Positions 1-6,811 of a stretch of 13,138 nt of DNA are shown piece after piece. The position numbers were made by a program, and so were the translations under genes. Positions within the stretch are counted from its first letter, which is position 1. Every line of letters starts with the position of its first letter. The stretch is from an uncultured Bacteroidales bacterium. Its GTDB lineage: Bacteria > Bacteroidota > Bacteroidia > Bacteroidales > Paludibacteraceae. The stretch is from NCBI GenBank assembly GCA_903929065.1, contig CAIYTJ010000110.1:1-13138 (forward strand). The letters are read 5' to 3'. Below the pieces are notes generated by a model. The model searched no databases, had not been told where the DNA came from, and worked only from the letters and a program-made list of their open reading frames with translations.

Positions 1-328
1 AGGTGCATCTGAAAATCTCGGAACCAATAACAATTTAGTTATTAGTAAAACAAAAAAATTCACAATTTATGGTTATGGTTTCTATGATACTTCAGCACTG
101 AATTCTTCGCTTAAAAAGACTGATGCTACCTATCTGGATCAACAGGTTCTTGACAGATTATATCGAATTGCGCCACAAATAAGTTTTAACTTGCCAAATC
201 TGAAATTTGCACTTGAATATGACTTTACAACTGCTTCATATGGTAAGTTAAAAACAGATGGAACTTCTGAAAATCCATATTTTGTAAACAATCATAGAGT
301 ATTGGCTTCGGTAAGTTATATTTTCTAG
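1..328 (+). CDS. Outer-membrane beta-barrel protein, C-terminal part (5'-truncated)
   Basis: The reading frame is open from base 2 to the TAG at 326-328 and gives about 108 residues with no start codon for the gene in view, so this is the C-terminal end of a longer gene. The residues alternate polar and hydrophobic with many Tyr and Phe, for example FTIYGYGFYDTSAL and LKFALEYDFTTASYG. The protein ends in HRVLASVSYIF. A last strand with a terminal aromatic residue is the classic signal recognised by the BAM machinery, so an outer-membrane barrel is well supported. The style resembles DcaP-like porins of Bacteroidota, but I cannot name the substrate from this fragment. It is transcribed towards the aspartate kinase gene and ends just before a strong hairpin. 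Confidence 0.72.
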   Translation, partial: GASENLGTNNNLVISKTKKFTIYGYGFYDTSALNSSLKKTDATYLDQQVLDRLYRIAPQISFNLPNLKFALEYDFTTASYGKLKTDGTSENPYFVNNHRVLASVSYIF

Positions 329-339
329 AGTATTTTCAA

Positions 340-385
340 AAATAATAAAACGCGAATCAAAGTTATGATTCGCGTTTTATTATTT
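340..385. terminator. Bidirectional intrinsic terminator between convergent genes
   Basis: There is a perfect 20-bp inverted repeat, arms 340-359 and 366-385, with a 6-base loop (AAGTTA). The core is ACGCGAATCA / TGATTCGCGT and the base of the stem is AT-rich (AATAATAAAA / TTTTATTATT), so either strand ends in a U-rich tract. It lies between the barrel stop (328) and the aspartate kinase stop codon (391-393), so one hairpin can serve both genes. Confidence 0.9.
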
Positions 386-390
386 AACTC

Positions 391-1647
391 CTAAAGTTCC
401 TTCATCAAATATCGACCGCTTCGGCGGGTCCGTTGGGTCAGCAAAATTGTTCTTCCACTGGTTGTTTTCTGAACAATTTCATCGTTTATTCCACGAATGG
501 TAAGAAGTTCCAATCCATCATTGTAAGTGACCTTGAAATCATTTCCCAATTCGTCGAGTGCTCCGGCCAAATAGCGGGAATTATCCACACAAACCGAAAT
601 GCTGATGGCAGAACTCTGAATCAGAGCCACTTTCAGCCGGTGTTTGTTCATTACGGCAAAAGCTTTGGATAAACTTTCTTCCAACACAAACGAAAAATCG
701 CGTGGACGAATCGTTATCAATACCTGATTTTTTCTAAGAATTAAAACCGGTACTTCGATTGGTTTTTCTGTAACTGCCTTAATAACAGAACCATCTTCAT
801 CAGGACTTCCGAATGGGCGGACATAAAGCGGAATATGTTTGTTTTCTAACGGTTTAATGGTTTTCGGGTGGATAATCTGGGCACCGCTGTAAGCCAGTTC
901 CACTGCGTCAAGGTAAGTCAGTTCAGGAATATGAACCGTATTTTCAAACAATCGCGGATCGGCATTCAGAATACCCGGAACATCTTTCCAAATAGTCACA
1001 CTTTCAGCATCCAGCAAATTTCCAACCACTGCAGCTGTATAATCAGAACCTTCGCGCCCGAGTGTTGTCGGGTCGCCTTTCACATTTGCTCCGATAAATC
1101 CCTGACCGATATAAATTCTGCTTTTGCTAAAATCAACAGCCTTTTGCAACCGAACCTGCGAATCGTTCATTCGTACATTTGCTTCGCGGAAATTGCTGTC
1201 AGTCACAATCAGTTCACGCATATTGAGCCACATATTATTAATTCCCGACTCAAGTAAATAAGCTGAAACGATTTTAGTTGAAATCAATTCACCATACGAA
1301 ACCAACCGGTCGTACCAACTGTCGTAATCATCGCCAACGCCTTCGGTAATGTATTTTTTTAGTTCGGAGAATAATGGTTCGACAGAACTTCGTCCCGATT
1401 CAGGAGTTAAAAATAATTCTGAAATAATAGCTTCATGATACGCTTCCACTTCGGTCAACTTTGTCAAAGCGCCCTGATGATCGGCTTTCATAAACAAATC
1501 GAGCACCACTTCCATGGCGTTGGTGGTTTTACCCATAGCCGAAACAACTATAAAAAGATTATCATTAATCGTCGAAACAATTTTGACGATATTTCTGATT
1601 CCTTCCGCCGAGCGTACCGAAGCACCACCGAATTTATATACTTTCAT
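391..1647 (-). CDS. lysC: Aspartate kinase (monofunctional aspartokinase)
   Basis: The enzyme phosphorylates L-aspartate with ATP, the first step to lysine, threonine, methionine and diaminopimelate, in the cytoplasm. The 418 residues are a normal length for a stand-alone aspartokinase. The amino-acid-kinase domain covers about 1-290: K5-F-G-G-A-S at the N-terminus (the commoner form has Thr instead of Ala9), SYGEL at 117-121, GREGSDYTAA around 197-206, and WKDVPGILNADPR at 220-232. Residues from about 300 to 418 form a regulatory ACT region; its second half (LLTIRGIN and onward) looks short. No homoserine dehydrogenase domain is fused. The ATG at 1647 puts the kinase signature at the very N-terminus, so it is the right start. 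The gene lies 65 bases downstream of the plug gene on the same strand, in a gap full of short repeats. The feedback effector cannot be read from the sequence, and lysC is used only as the general label for this class. Confidence 0.93.
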   Translation of the reverse strand: MKVYKFGGASVRSAEGIRNIVKIVSTINDNLFIVVSAMGKTTNAMEVVLDLFMKADHQGALTKLTEVEAYHEAIISELFLTPESGRSSVEPLFSELKKYITEGVGDDYDSWYDRLVSYGELISTKIVSAYLLESGINNMWLNMRELIVTDSNFREANVRMNDSQVRLQKAVDFSKSRIYIGQGFIGANVKGDPTTLGREGSDYTAAVVGNLLDAESVTIWKDVPGILNADPRLFENTVHIPELTYLDAVELAYSGAQIIHPKTIKPLENKHIPLYVRPFGSPDEDGSVIKAVTEKPIEVPVLILRKNQVLITIRPRDFSFVLEESLSKAFAVMNKHRLKVALIQSSAISISVCVDNSRYLAGALDELGNDFKVTYNDGLELLTIRGINDEIVQKTTSGRTILLTQRTRRSGRYLMKEL

Positions 1648-1654
1648 CTGACTA

Positions 1655-1712
1655 CGAATTTATCGAATTAATACGAATTTGAACTTTACAAACTTTCTGC
1701 TTTATAAACTTT
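1655..1712. repeat. Two short intergenic tandem arrays (CGAATT- and AAAGTTTAT-type)
   Basis: The gap between the plug stop and the aspartate kinase start is almost entirely repetitive. On the + strand, CGAATTTAT (1655), CGAATTAATA (1664) and CGAATTTGA (1674) follow one another with a 9-10 base period. Next to them, read on the - strand from 1712 downwards, are AAAGTTTAT, AAAGCAG, AAAGTTTGT and AAAGTTC. The second unit type recurs at 10406-10427. Confidence 0.7.
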
Positions 1713-2957
1713 TCACTGAATGACCTTCACTCCCACCAGTTTATCGTACCGTTCACCCCACGGGCGATGATATACATAAATGGTATATTCGTTGCTGGTT
1801 TGCCAGTGACTTCCATCCACCCGTTCCACGGCAGCTTTGGTTTCTCCTTTGGGCACAAACCAATATTGGTAGTTATATCCACCCTGTTTCAACAAAATAG
1901 TTTGAACGTAACTTTCTGTTTTGCCGTCATAATTCATTCTCACAGCATCATTCAGCTGGTTATAATTAAATTCACCGCCAAGGTACAACCGACCATCGAA
2001 AAATGGCTGCTTGGTAGGCAAATTGAAATGAACAAACATATAATCAGCCTCGGTATCGTCGTTTTGTGAATTCTGCAGATTTATTACAAATTTACCGTTC
2101 ACATCCTGATCGGAGGAATAGATTTTCGAATTCTGAATTTTATTGTCATACAAAAAAGCATCGTAATAGGGTTTGGTAAACTGAATGTTGGCCACTCCTT
2201 CGCCGGCCGCATAAACTCCCGAAATATCAAACCGGTGGTATTCATTTCCACCTTCGAAAATCAACGTTTTATTGTTAATATAACTCAATTTAGAAGTCGA
2301 AATATAGGTTGGTTGCAAGTCAGCAACCTGATTATCAATTCTATTATTCTGTCGCACAACAACCTTGATTTCTGAAGCCGCATCACGCACGGAATAACCA
2401 TTAAACATCAAATCGAAATCCAGTTGCTGCAACCTGCCGCTTAATTCGGTATCGGTATTTCCACGAATAGTTCCGGCTATTGACACATGCGGCTCAACTA
2501 TGGAAAAGCAAGCCTGTGCAATCGGATTTTCCACATTATTATCTTCATAAATCTGAATGACGTAATTACCTGAAATTTTAAAACCCATATCATTGTTTGG
2601 CAATTGGAAAGCATAATGTGTGTACAAGTAAGTGGTATTCAGCGACTGGACGTAATTCGTGATATTTGCCGTGGTATAACCAGTCAGGTATTCGGTCGCA
2701 TTCAATCCCGATGGAGTCCAGTCGGCATTGCAATGTATCACCTTGTAGCTGTATGAATGATTACCGTGAGACATTTCGTCGAAGCTTACCAGCAAAAAAT
2801 CCGAACTATTCAGTTCCATAATGGGCAAACTGAATTTTGCTCCCGACAAACTAATTTGCAGTGTTTTAATCTGAGGATTGAATATTTTTGTGCGGTATGT
2901 TTGTGACGAAACGGCTAGACAAATTAGAATAGAATAAAGGAAAATCAGTTTCTTCAT
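1713..2957 (-). CDS. Type IX secretion system plug protein (DUF5103 family)
   Basis: From the ATG at 2957 the protein has 414 residues. It begins with a typical signal peptide (MKKLIFLYSILICLAVSSQ), so it is exported. The frame stays open to an earlier ATG at 3020, but that start would place 21 extra hydrophobic residues before the signal peptide, and the best -7 box lies inside that extension. I therefore prefer 2957. The N-terminal half shows the DUF5103 pattern: FDEM followed by SYSYKVIHCNADW, then TEYLTGY, NYVQSLNTTYLYTHYAF and SGNYVIQIYED. The C-terminal half is rich in Tyr and Trp (NYQYWFVPKGET, YVYHRPWGERYDKLVG), with beta-sandwich character. In Flavobacterium johnsoniae the Plug protein closes the periplasmic side of the large SprA translocon. 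By homology this protein should sit at the outer membrane or in the periplasm. No other T9SS gene is in the window, which is usual because these genes are scattered. Confidence 0.85.
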   Translation of the reverse strand: MKKLIFLYSILICLAVSSQTYRTKIFNPQIKTLQISLSGAKFSLPIMELNSSDFLLVSFDEMSHGNHSYSYKVIHCNADWTPSGLNATEYLTGYTTANITNYVQSLNTTYLYTHYAFQLPNNDMGFKISGNYVIQIYEDNNVENPIAQACFSIVEPHVSIAGTIRGNTDTELSGRLQQLDFDLMFNGYSVRDAASEIKVVVRQNNRIDNQVADLQPTYISTSKLSYINNKTLIFEGGNEYHRFDISGVYAAGEGVANIQFTKPYYDAFLYDNKIQNSKIYSSDQDVNGKFVINLQNSQNDDTEADYMFVHFNLPTKQPFFDGRLYLGGEFNYNQLNDAVRMNYDGKTESYVQTILLKQGGYNYQYWFVPKGETKAAVERVDGSHWQTSNEYTIYVYHRPWGERYDKLVGVKVIQ

Positions 2958-2978
2958 CGAATAAATTTTAATAGAGCA

Positions 2979-2986
2979 CAAAAATA
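2979..2986 (-). promoter_or_regulatory. Candidate Bacteroidota -7 box for the plug gene
   Basis: Read on the - strand the bases are TATTTTTG, an exact match to TAnnTTTG. Transcription would start about 15 bases before the ATG at 2957, which supports that start over 3020. No convincing -33 element is at the expected distance, and the region is AT-rich, so a chance match is possible. Confidence 0.35.
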
Positions 2987-3176
2987 GAAAAATTAAAGGA
3001 AATAACGGAATATAAGACAATTAATTGTTGAATAACTAAATTTAAACGGTATGTAATTCTATATTTTCCCTTTGTTTATTTACAGGAAAAATACACTGAA
3101 AAACTTTTCAACAACCGCTAAACTTTAAGATTTTTGTTCTGTATTTTATCGTACAATTTGCCTTACTTTGTGACTT

Positions 3177-4439
3177 ATGAAGGCAGAAATTCTCGACAAA
3201 CTCAAAACGCTGGCTGAATCGGCAAAGTATGATGTTTCGTGTGCTTCCAGCGGTACCACGCGGAAGAATACGCCGGGAGGAATCGGCAGTACGACCGGTT
3301 TTGGAATCTGCCACAGCTTTACCGAGGACGGCCGGTGCGTGTCGTTGCTCAAGATTATGCTCACCAATTATTGCATTTACGATTGCGCCTATTGCATCAA
3401 CCGGCGTTCCAACGACATTCCGCGGGCCACTTTTGCGGTAAGCGAACTGGTGGAACTGACTATCGAGTTTTACCGCCGGAACTATATTGAAGGACTGTTT
3501 TTGAGTTCGGGGGTTGTGCGCGATCCGGATTATACCATGGAACGAATGGTTCGCGTGATAAAAGACCTGCGAACGGTTCATCGTTTCAACGGCTACATTC
3601 ACATGAAAAGCATTCCCGGTGCCAGCCAGCAGTTGGTGCAGGAAGCCGGATTGTATGCCGACCGACTGAGTGTAAATTTGGAGATTGCCACCGAACAAAA
3701 CCTGAAAATGCTGGCACCGGAGAAAAACCACGAAAGCGTTTATAAACCCATGCTTTATATTCAGCAGGGCGTGTTGGAAAGTGCCGAAGAACGCCAGAAA
3801 CACCGCTCGGCACCCCGGTTTGCACCAGCAGGACAAAGTACCCAACTAATTATCGGCGCCACCGACGAGAACGACAATCAGATTCTGCAAACTTCGGCGG
3901 CATTGTACAATCGCCCCAGCATGAAGCGCGTTTATTATTCGGGATATATTCCGGTCAATTCGTATGATAACCGGTTACCTGCCCTGAAACAGGCACCGCT
4001 GGTGCGCGAAAACCGGCTTTATCAGGCCGACTGGCTGCTACGTTTCTACGATTTCAAAGTCGACGAAATTGTAGACGAAAAGAATCCCGACCTTGATTTA
4101 GAAATTGACCCGAAACTGGCGTGGGCCTTGCGTCATCCCGAAGCATTTCCGGTGGATATAAACAAAGCGGATTACGCCATGATATTGCGTATTCCCGGCA
4201 TCGGGGTAAAATCGGCCAAGCTGATTGTCGTTTCACGCAGTTATGCCCGGCTGAAAGCCGCCGACCTGAAAAAAATAGGTGTGGTGATGAAAAAAGCTCA
4301 GTATTTTATTACCTGCAACGAACTGGCGGCTCACAATGTAAACGAAACCTCGCCCGAATACGTTCGCCAATTGCTTACACAAAAGAAATTGCCTAAAGGG
4401 AAAGATAATCAAAATCAATTGTCGTTATTTCCCGAATAG
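3177..4439 (+). CDS. Radical SAM / helix-hairpin-helix protein, putative DNA repair or modification enzyme
   Basis: This 420-residue protein matches the family annotated as putative DNA modification/repair radical SAM protein (TIGR03916). The radical-SAM cluster motif is C66-x3-C70-x2-C73 (NYCIYDCAYC), followed by the SAM-binding core to about residue 300. A helix-hairpin-helix DNA-binding motif lies at 337-347 (LRIPGIGVKSA), preceded by DINKADY. Four further cysteines (22, 45, 54, 380) lie outside the cluster motif; those in KYDVSCASSGTTR and YFITC sit in what I remember as conserved family motifs. An in-frame TGA at 3171-3173 rules out a longer start, and no Shine-Dalgarno sequence is seen. 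The partner DUF4130 gene follows after 67 bases. In other genomes the pair occurs together and can be linked to a uracil-DNA glycosylase; no glycosylase is seen here. The gene looks richer in GC than its neighbours (37 of 60 bases at 3241-3300, counted by hand). Substrate and reaction are unknown. Confidence 0.87.
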   Translation: MKAEILDKLKTLAESAKYDVSCASSGTTRKNTPGGIGSTTGFGICHSFTEDGRCVSLLKIMLTNYCIYDCAYCINRRSNDIPRATFAVSELVELTIEFYRRNYIEGLFLSSGVVRDPDYTMERMVRVIKDLRTVHRFNGYIHMKSIPGASQQLVQEAGLYADRLSVNLEIATEQNLKMLAPEKNHESVYKPMLYIQQGVLESAEERQKHRSAPRFAPAGQSTQLIIGATDENDNQILQTSAALYNRPSMKRVYYSGYIPVNSYDNRLPALKQAPLVRENRLYQADWLLRFYDFKVDEIVDEKNPDLDLEIDPKLAWALRHPEAFPVDINKADYAMILRIPGIGVKSAKLIVVSRSYARLKAADLKKIGVVMKKAQYFITCNELAAHNVNETSPEYVRQLLTQKKLPKGKDNQNQLSLFPE

Positions 4440-4497
4440 GGTTTCGCGATTTTCAATCGCGGACATTTTAAAAACGCGGTTATAAACCGCGAAACCC
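4439..4497. repeat. REP-like double palindrome between the two cassette genes
   Basis: An outer 10-bp inverted repeat, GGGTTTCGCG (4439-4448) / CGCGAAACCC (4488-4497), encloses two hairpins. The first is CGCGATT-TTC-AATCGCG (4445-4461) and the second is CGCGGTT-ATA-AACCGCG (4475-4491). The outer stem and inner hairpins compete for the same CGCG bases, so the RNA could form a three-way junction or one long stem. It begins on the last base of the radical-SAM stop codon and ends 9 bases before the DUF4130 start. The architecture is like REP/BIME elements. It has no terminal T-run, so it is unlikely to be a simple terminator. Confidence 0.75.
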
Positions 4498-4506
4498 AAA
4501 AACATA

Positions 4507-5268
4507 ATGATAATTTTCCACTACGATAAAACATTCGAAGGCTTGCTCACAGCTGTTTTTGATGCCTATATCCGCAAGACTTTTCCCGATAAATTATTGG
4601 GAATTGATGATCTTGAACCGTTATTTGTAGACGAAAGTTACACGGTTATCACGCAGGATGACAAATCCGAACGCGTTTGGAAAGCCCTGGAGAAAAAGAC
4701 GCAACAAGGCGTTAGAAATATGATAACTTACGTGTGGCTATCGGAATTACCGGGCAGCGACGAACTTATTTTCCGTTATATCCGCAAAACCATTGACAGC
4801 AAGCATTCCATTGAACTTAATTTTACCGACGACGATGTGCTTCAAATGCAAAAACTTGCACAGAAAGTAGGTCGCGAAAGAATGCGATTGATAGAATTGG
4901 TACGCTTTCAGAAAGCCGCCGACGATATTTTCTTTGCGCCCGTATCGCCCGACCACAACTCGTTGCCACTTACACTTGATCATTTTAAAGACCGTTTTGC
5001 CGACCAGAAATGGGTGATTTACGACACCAAACGCAATTACGGCTATTATTACGACCTGAAAACCGTTACCGAAATGACACTCGACAGCACCGGTCTTTTC
5101 CCTGAAGGTAAACTGGATGAAAACCTGATGGCTGAAGACGAAAAACTCTATCAGGAACTGTGGAAAGGCTATTTCAAATCAATGACCATCAAAGAACGCA
5201 TCAACCTGAAACTTCAACGGCAACATCTGCCCAAACGTTATTGGAAGTATTTGACGGAGAAACAGTAA
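4507..5268 (+). CDS. DUF4130 protein (TIGR03915-type), predicted DNA metabolism partner of the radical SAM protein
   Basis: This 253-residue cytoplasmic protein has no signal peptide or membrane segment. It opens with MIIFHYDKTFEGLLTAVFDAY, the usual beginning of the family annotated as probable DNA metabolism protein. The DUF4130 domain fills the C-terminal two thirds: the stretch from RMRLIELVRFQ to FFAPVSPDHN, then DHFKDRFADQKWVIYDTKRNYGYYYD, and finally the diagnostic tail LQRQHLPKRYWKYLTEK. The position-conserved His, Arg, Tyr and Trp of that tail are present, so the protein looks intact. Its activity is not known. It is inferred to work with the radical SAM protein because the two genes are adjacent in many genomes. 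The start has no Shine-Dalgarno sequence but an A-rich lead (CCCAAAAACATA). It ends 7 bases before the convergent amidase gene with no terminator visible between them. Confidence 0.85.
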   Translation: MIIFHYDKTFEGLLTAVFDAYIRKTFPDKLLGIDDLEPLFVDESYTVITQDDKSERVWKALEKKTQQGVRNMITYVWLSELPGSDELIFRYIRKTIDSKHSIELNFTDDDVLQMQKLAQKVGRERMRLIELVRFQKAADDIFFAPVSPDHNSLPLTLDHFKDRFADQKWVIYDTKRNYGYYYDLKTVTEMTLDSTGLFPEGKLDENLMAEDEKLYQELWKGYFKSMTIKERINLKLQRQHLPKRYWKYLTEKQ

Positions 5269-5275
5269 ATTATAT

Positions 5276-6046
5276 TCACTTAATCTCAAATGCATCCGCA
5301 TCTTTCCACACCGGAAATTTCTCACGGTACCGTTGCAGGGGTTCAAGCTGCAAATCGTAAGTTTGAATAAACTTCGCATTTTCGGGGAAATTCAAGATGG
5401 TGTTGGCTCTGAAATCAATCAGGGTTGAATGCCCATCGTAGTCAATTCCCAGTCCATCCGTGCCAATCCTGTTCACACCACACACATACGCCTGATTCTC
5501 GATGGCCCTTGCCTGCAGTAAAATGTCCCATTCATTGATTCGTTTTTGCGGGAAATTAGCCGGATAGACCAGCAAATCGTATTCGTTATTCTCATTCCGT
5601 GACCATACCGGAAAACGCACATCGTAGCAAACCAGCACACAGATATTAAACCCGCAATAATTCACTATCATACGTTTGTCACCGGCTGAAAAATGATTGT
5701 GCTCGCCGCCCACTGAAAACAAATGGCGTTTGTCAGCGGTTTCAATGGTTCCGGTTGGGAAAACAAAGAAAGCCCGGTTGTAAATATTGCCGTTTTCGGT
5801 GGCAATAAAACTTCCGGTAATAGCCAGATTATATTCTTGCGCCCAACCTTTCAACGTTTGAACGGTTTTGCCATCCATTGTTTCAGCCAATTGGATTTTA
5901 CCGGTACAAAATCCGGTTGAGAACATTTCGGGCAACACCACCAGATCGGTTTGTCCGGCCAATGCAGCCAGTTGCTCACCTGTTTTTTGAAGGTTTGCAG
6001 CTTTGTCAGCCCAGAAAATTGTATCCTGAATTAATGTAATGCGCAT
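5276..6046 (-). CDS. Carbon-nitrogen hydrolase, YafV/omega-amidase type
   Basis: This 256-residue cytoplasmic enzyme belongs to the nitrilase superfamily. The catalytic Glu-Lys-Cys triad is complete: E40 (VVLPEMFSTGF), K106 (DKRHLF) and C140 (LVCYDVRFPVWSRN). The block RAIENQAYVCGVNRIG and the C-terminal YREKFPVWKDADAFEI resemble E. coli YafV closely, judged from memory. Enzymes of this branch are omega-amidases that hydrolyse 2-oxoglutaramate or 2-oxosuccinamate, the dead-end products of glutamine and asparagine transamination and of the methionine salvage route. That substrate is inferred from family membership. The start at 6046 places the first beta-strand (MRITLIQDTIFW) where the family begins. 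It lies 112 bases downstream of the acyltransferase on the same strand, in a gap containing short repeats, so co-transcription is possible but unproven. Confidence 0.9.
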   Translation of the reverse strand: MRITLIQDTIFWADKAANLQKTGEQLAALAGQTDLVVLPEMFSTGFCTGKIQLAETMDGKTVQTLKGWAQEYNLAITGSFIATENGNIYNRAFFVFPTGTIETADKRHLFSVGGEHNHFSAGDKRMIVNYCGFNICVLVCYDVRFPVWSRNENNEYDLLVYPANFPQKRINEWDILLQARAIENQAYVCGVNRIGTDGLGIDYDGHSTLIDFRANTILNFPENAKFIQTYDLQLEPLQRYREKFPVWKDADAFEIK

Positions 6047-6077
6047 ATATAAATTGATATTTACTTCGTGTTATTAA

Positions 6078-6114
6078 TTCGCTTCGCTCATGTTATTTGC
6101 TCACTTCGTTCGCG
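6078..6114. repeat. Pair of TTCG-rich repeat motifs upstream of the amidase
   Basis: TTCGCTTCGCTCA (6078-6090) and GCTCACTTCGTTCGCG (6099-6114) are two related TTCG/GCTCA-rich motifs in an otherwise AT-rich gap. They look like short dispersed intergenic repeats rather than operator sites. No strong hairpin is formed. Support is limited to their mutual similarity. Confidence 0.4.
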
Positions 6115-6123
6115 ATATTGTGT

Positions 6124-6155
6124 TTACTGCTTACTGCTTACTGTTTACTGTTTAC
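6124..6155. repeat. 7-bp tandem repeat (TTACTGY)4
   Basis: Four consecutive 7-base units, TTACTGC (6124), TTACTGC (6131), TTACTGT (6138) and TTACTGT (6145), are followed by a partial unit TTAC (6152-6155). The array ends 3 bases before the acyltransferase stop codon, in the gap between the acyltransferase and amidase genes. Confidence 0.85.
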
Positions 6156-6158
6156 CGA

Positions 6159-6704
6159 CTATAAACTATTATTAAATTTCTCGGGGTGCTTTGCTGTAAC
6201 ATTCTTGTAAAACTCCCTGACTTTAGCCATATCTGCCTTTTCATCTCCCGACGGGTAAATAATTCCGGTAATGCCCATTTCCTTTTTCTTGTAATCTATA
6301 TAGGCCAGCTGAATGGGTACATTGGCTTTTACGGCGATATGATAAAACCCCATTTTCCATTTTTTAACCAGACTACGTGTGCCTTCAGGAGTAATTGCCA
6401 CATGAAATTTTTCGTGCCTGGTGAATTCTTCGGCAACCTGATCGGTTACAGACGTACTTTTTGATCGGTCAACGGGAATTCCATCCATCCTGCGAAGCAT
6501 GCTTCCCAAGGGAAAAAAGAACCACGACTTTTTCATCAGAAATCCTGATTTACGTCCTAACGACCAGTAATATAATTTTCCAATCAGGAAATCCCAATTG
6601 CTGGTATGTGGTGCTACACAAATCACACTTTTAGCCGGTTCATCCACAGTTACAATCGCTTTCCATCCGGCAATTTTAAAAATCCAAAGACTTATTTTTT
6701 TCAT
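6159..6704 (-). CDS. Small lysophospholipid acyltransferase (PlsC-like)
   Basis: The protein has 181 residues. The acyltransferase catalytic motif HX4D is H33-T-S-N-W-D38. The glycerol-phosphate binding block follows: PLGSMLRRMDGIPVDRS around 65-81 and PEGTR at 106-110 (ITPEGTRS). The enzyme should transfer an acyl group from acyl-CoA or acyl-ACP to a lysophospholipid or related acceptor at the inner face of the cytoplasmic membrane. The exact acceptor cannot be read. It is shorter than classical PlsC (about 240 residues) and lacks a clear N-terminal transmembrane helix; only a mildly hydrophobic N-terminus (ISLWIFKIAGW) is seen. Compact forms of this kind are common in Bacteroidota. It is the first gene of the - strand unit and has its own -7 box at 6735-6742. 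Confidence 0.85.
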   Translation of the reverse strand: MKKISLWIFKIAGWKAIVTVDEPAKSVICVAPHTSNWDFLIGKLYYWSLGRKSGFLMKKSWFFFPLGSMLRRMDGIPVDRSKSTSVTDQVAEEFTRHEKFHVAITPEGTRSLVKKWKMGFYHIAVKANVPIQLAYIDYKKKEMGITGIIYPSGDEKADMAKVREFYKNVTAKHPEKFNNSL

Positions 6705-6734
6705 TTAATATAGTTCGCTAATTGAAAATCAGTG

Positions 6735-6742
6735 CAAAGTTA
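6735..6742 (-). promoter_or_regulatory. -7 promoter box for the acyltransferase gene
   Basis: Read on the - strand the bases are TAACTTTG followed by C, an exact match to TAnnTTTGY. The predicted start of transcription is roughly 25 bases before the ATG at 6704. It is the mirror copy of the box at 6804-6811. No clear -33 TTTG is seen. Confidence 0.55.
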
Positions 6743-6803
6743 CGGCTTTTTATCGAAGTTCCCGTTGTTGAAAACTATTTTAGGGAGTATTGAATCAAAT
6801 TGC

Positions 6804-6811
6804 TAACTTTG
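6804..6811 (+). promoter_or_regulatory. -7 promoter box for the UvrD/PcrA helicase gene
   Basis: TAACTTTG followed by CA exactly matches TAnnTTTGY. Together with 6733-6742 it forms a perfect 10-bp inverted repeat (TGCAAAGTTA / TAACTTTGCA), giving two outward-facing promoters 61 bases apart. Transcription would begin near 6818 and leave a leader of about 100 bases before the ATG at 6921. The -33 region is not convincing. Confidence 0.55.

Noticed and set aside
2958..3020. Longer N-terminus for the plug protein starting at 3020
   Set aside because: It would add 21 hydrophobic residues before an already complete signal peptide and would start upstream of the best -7 box.
3163..3170. Promoter box TTACTTTG just upstream of the radical SAM start
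   Set aside because: It has one mismatch to TAnnTTTG, no -33 partner, and would give an essentially leaderless message, so it is too weak to list as a feature.
3108..3845. 245-residue open frame on the - strand opposite the radical SAM gene
   Set aside because: It is the mirror of a well-recognised coding frame, has no family-like motifs, and covers the region encoding the CxxxCxxC motif on the other strand. The higher GC of this gene lengthens antisense open frames.
6124..6155. CRISPR array or phase-variable coding repeat
   Set aside because: The units are 7 bases with no spacers, and the array lies between genes, not within a coding frame.
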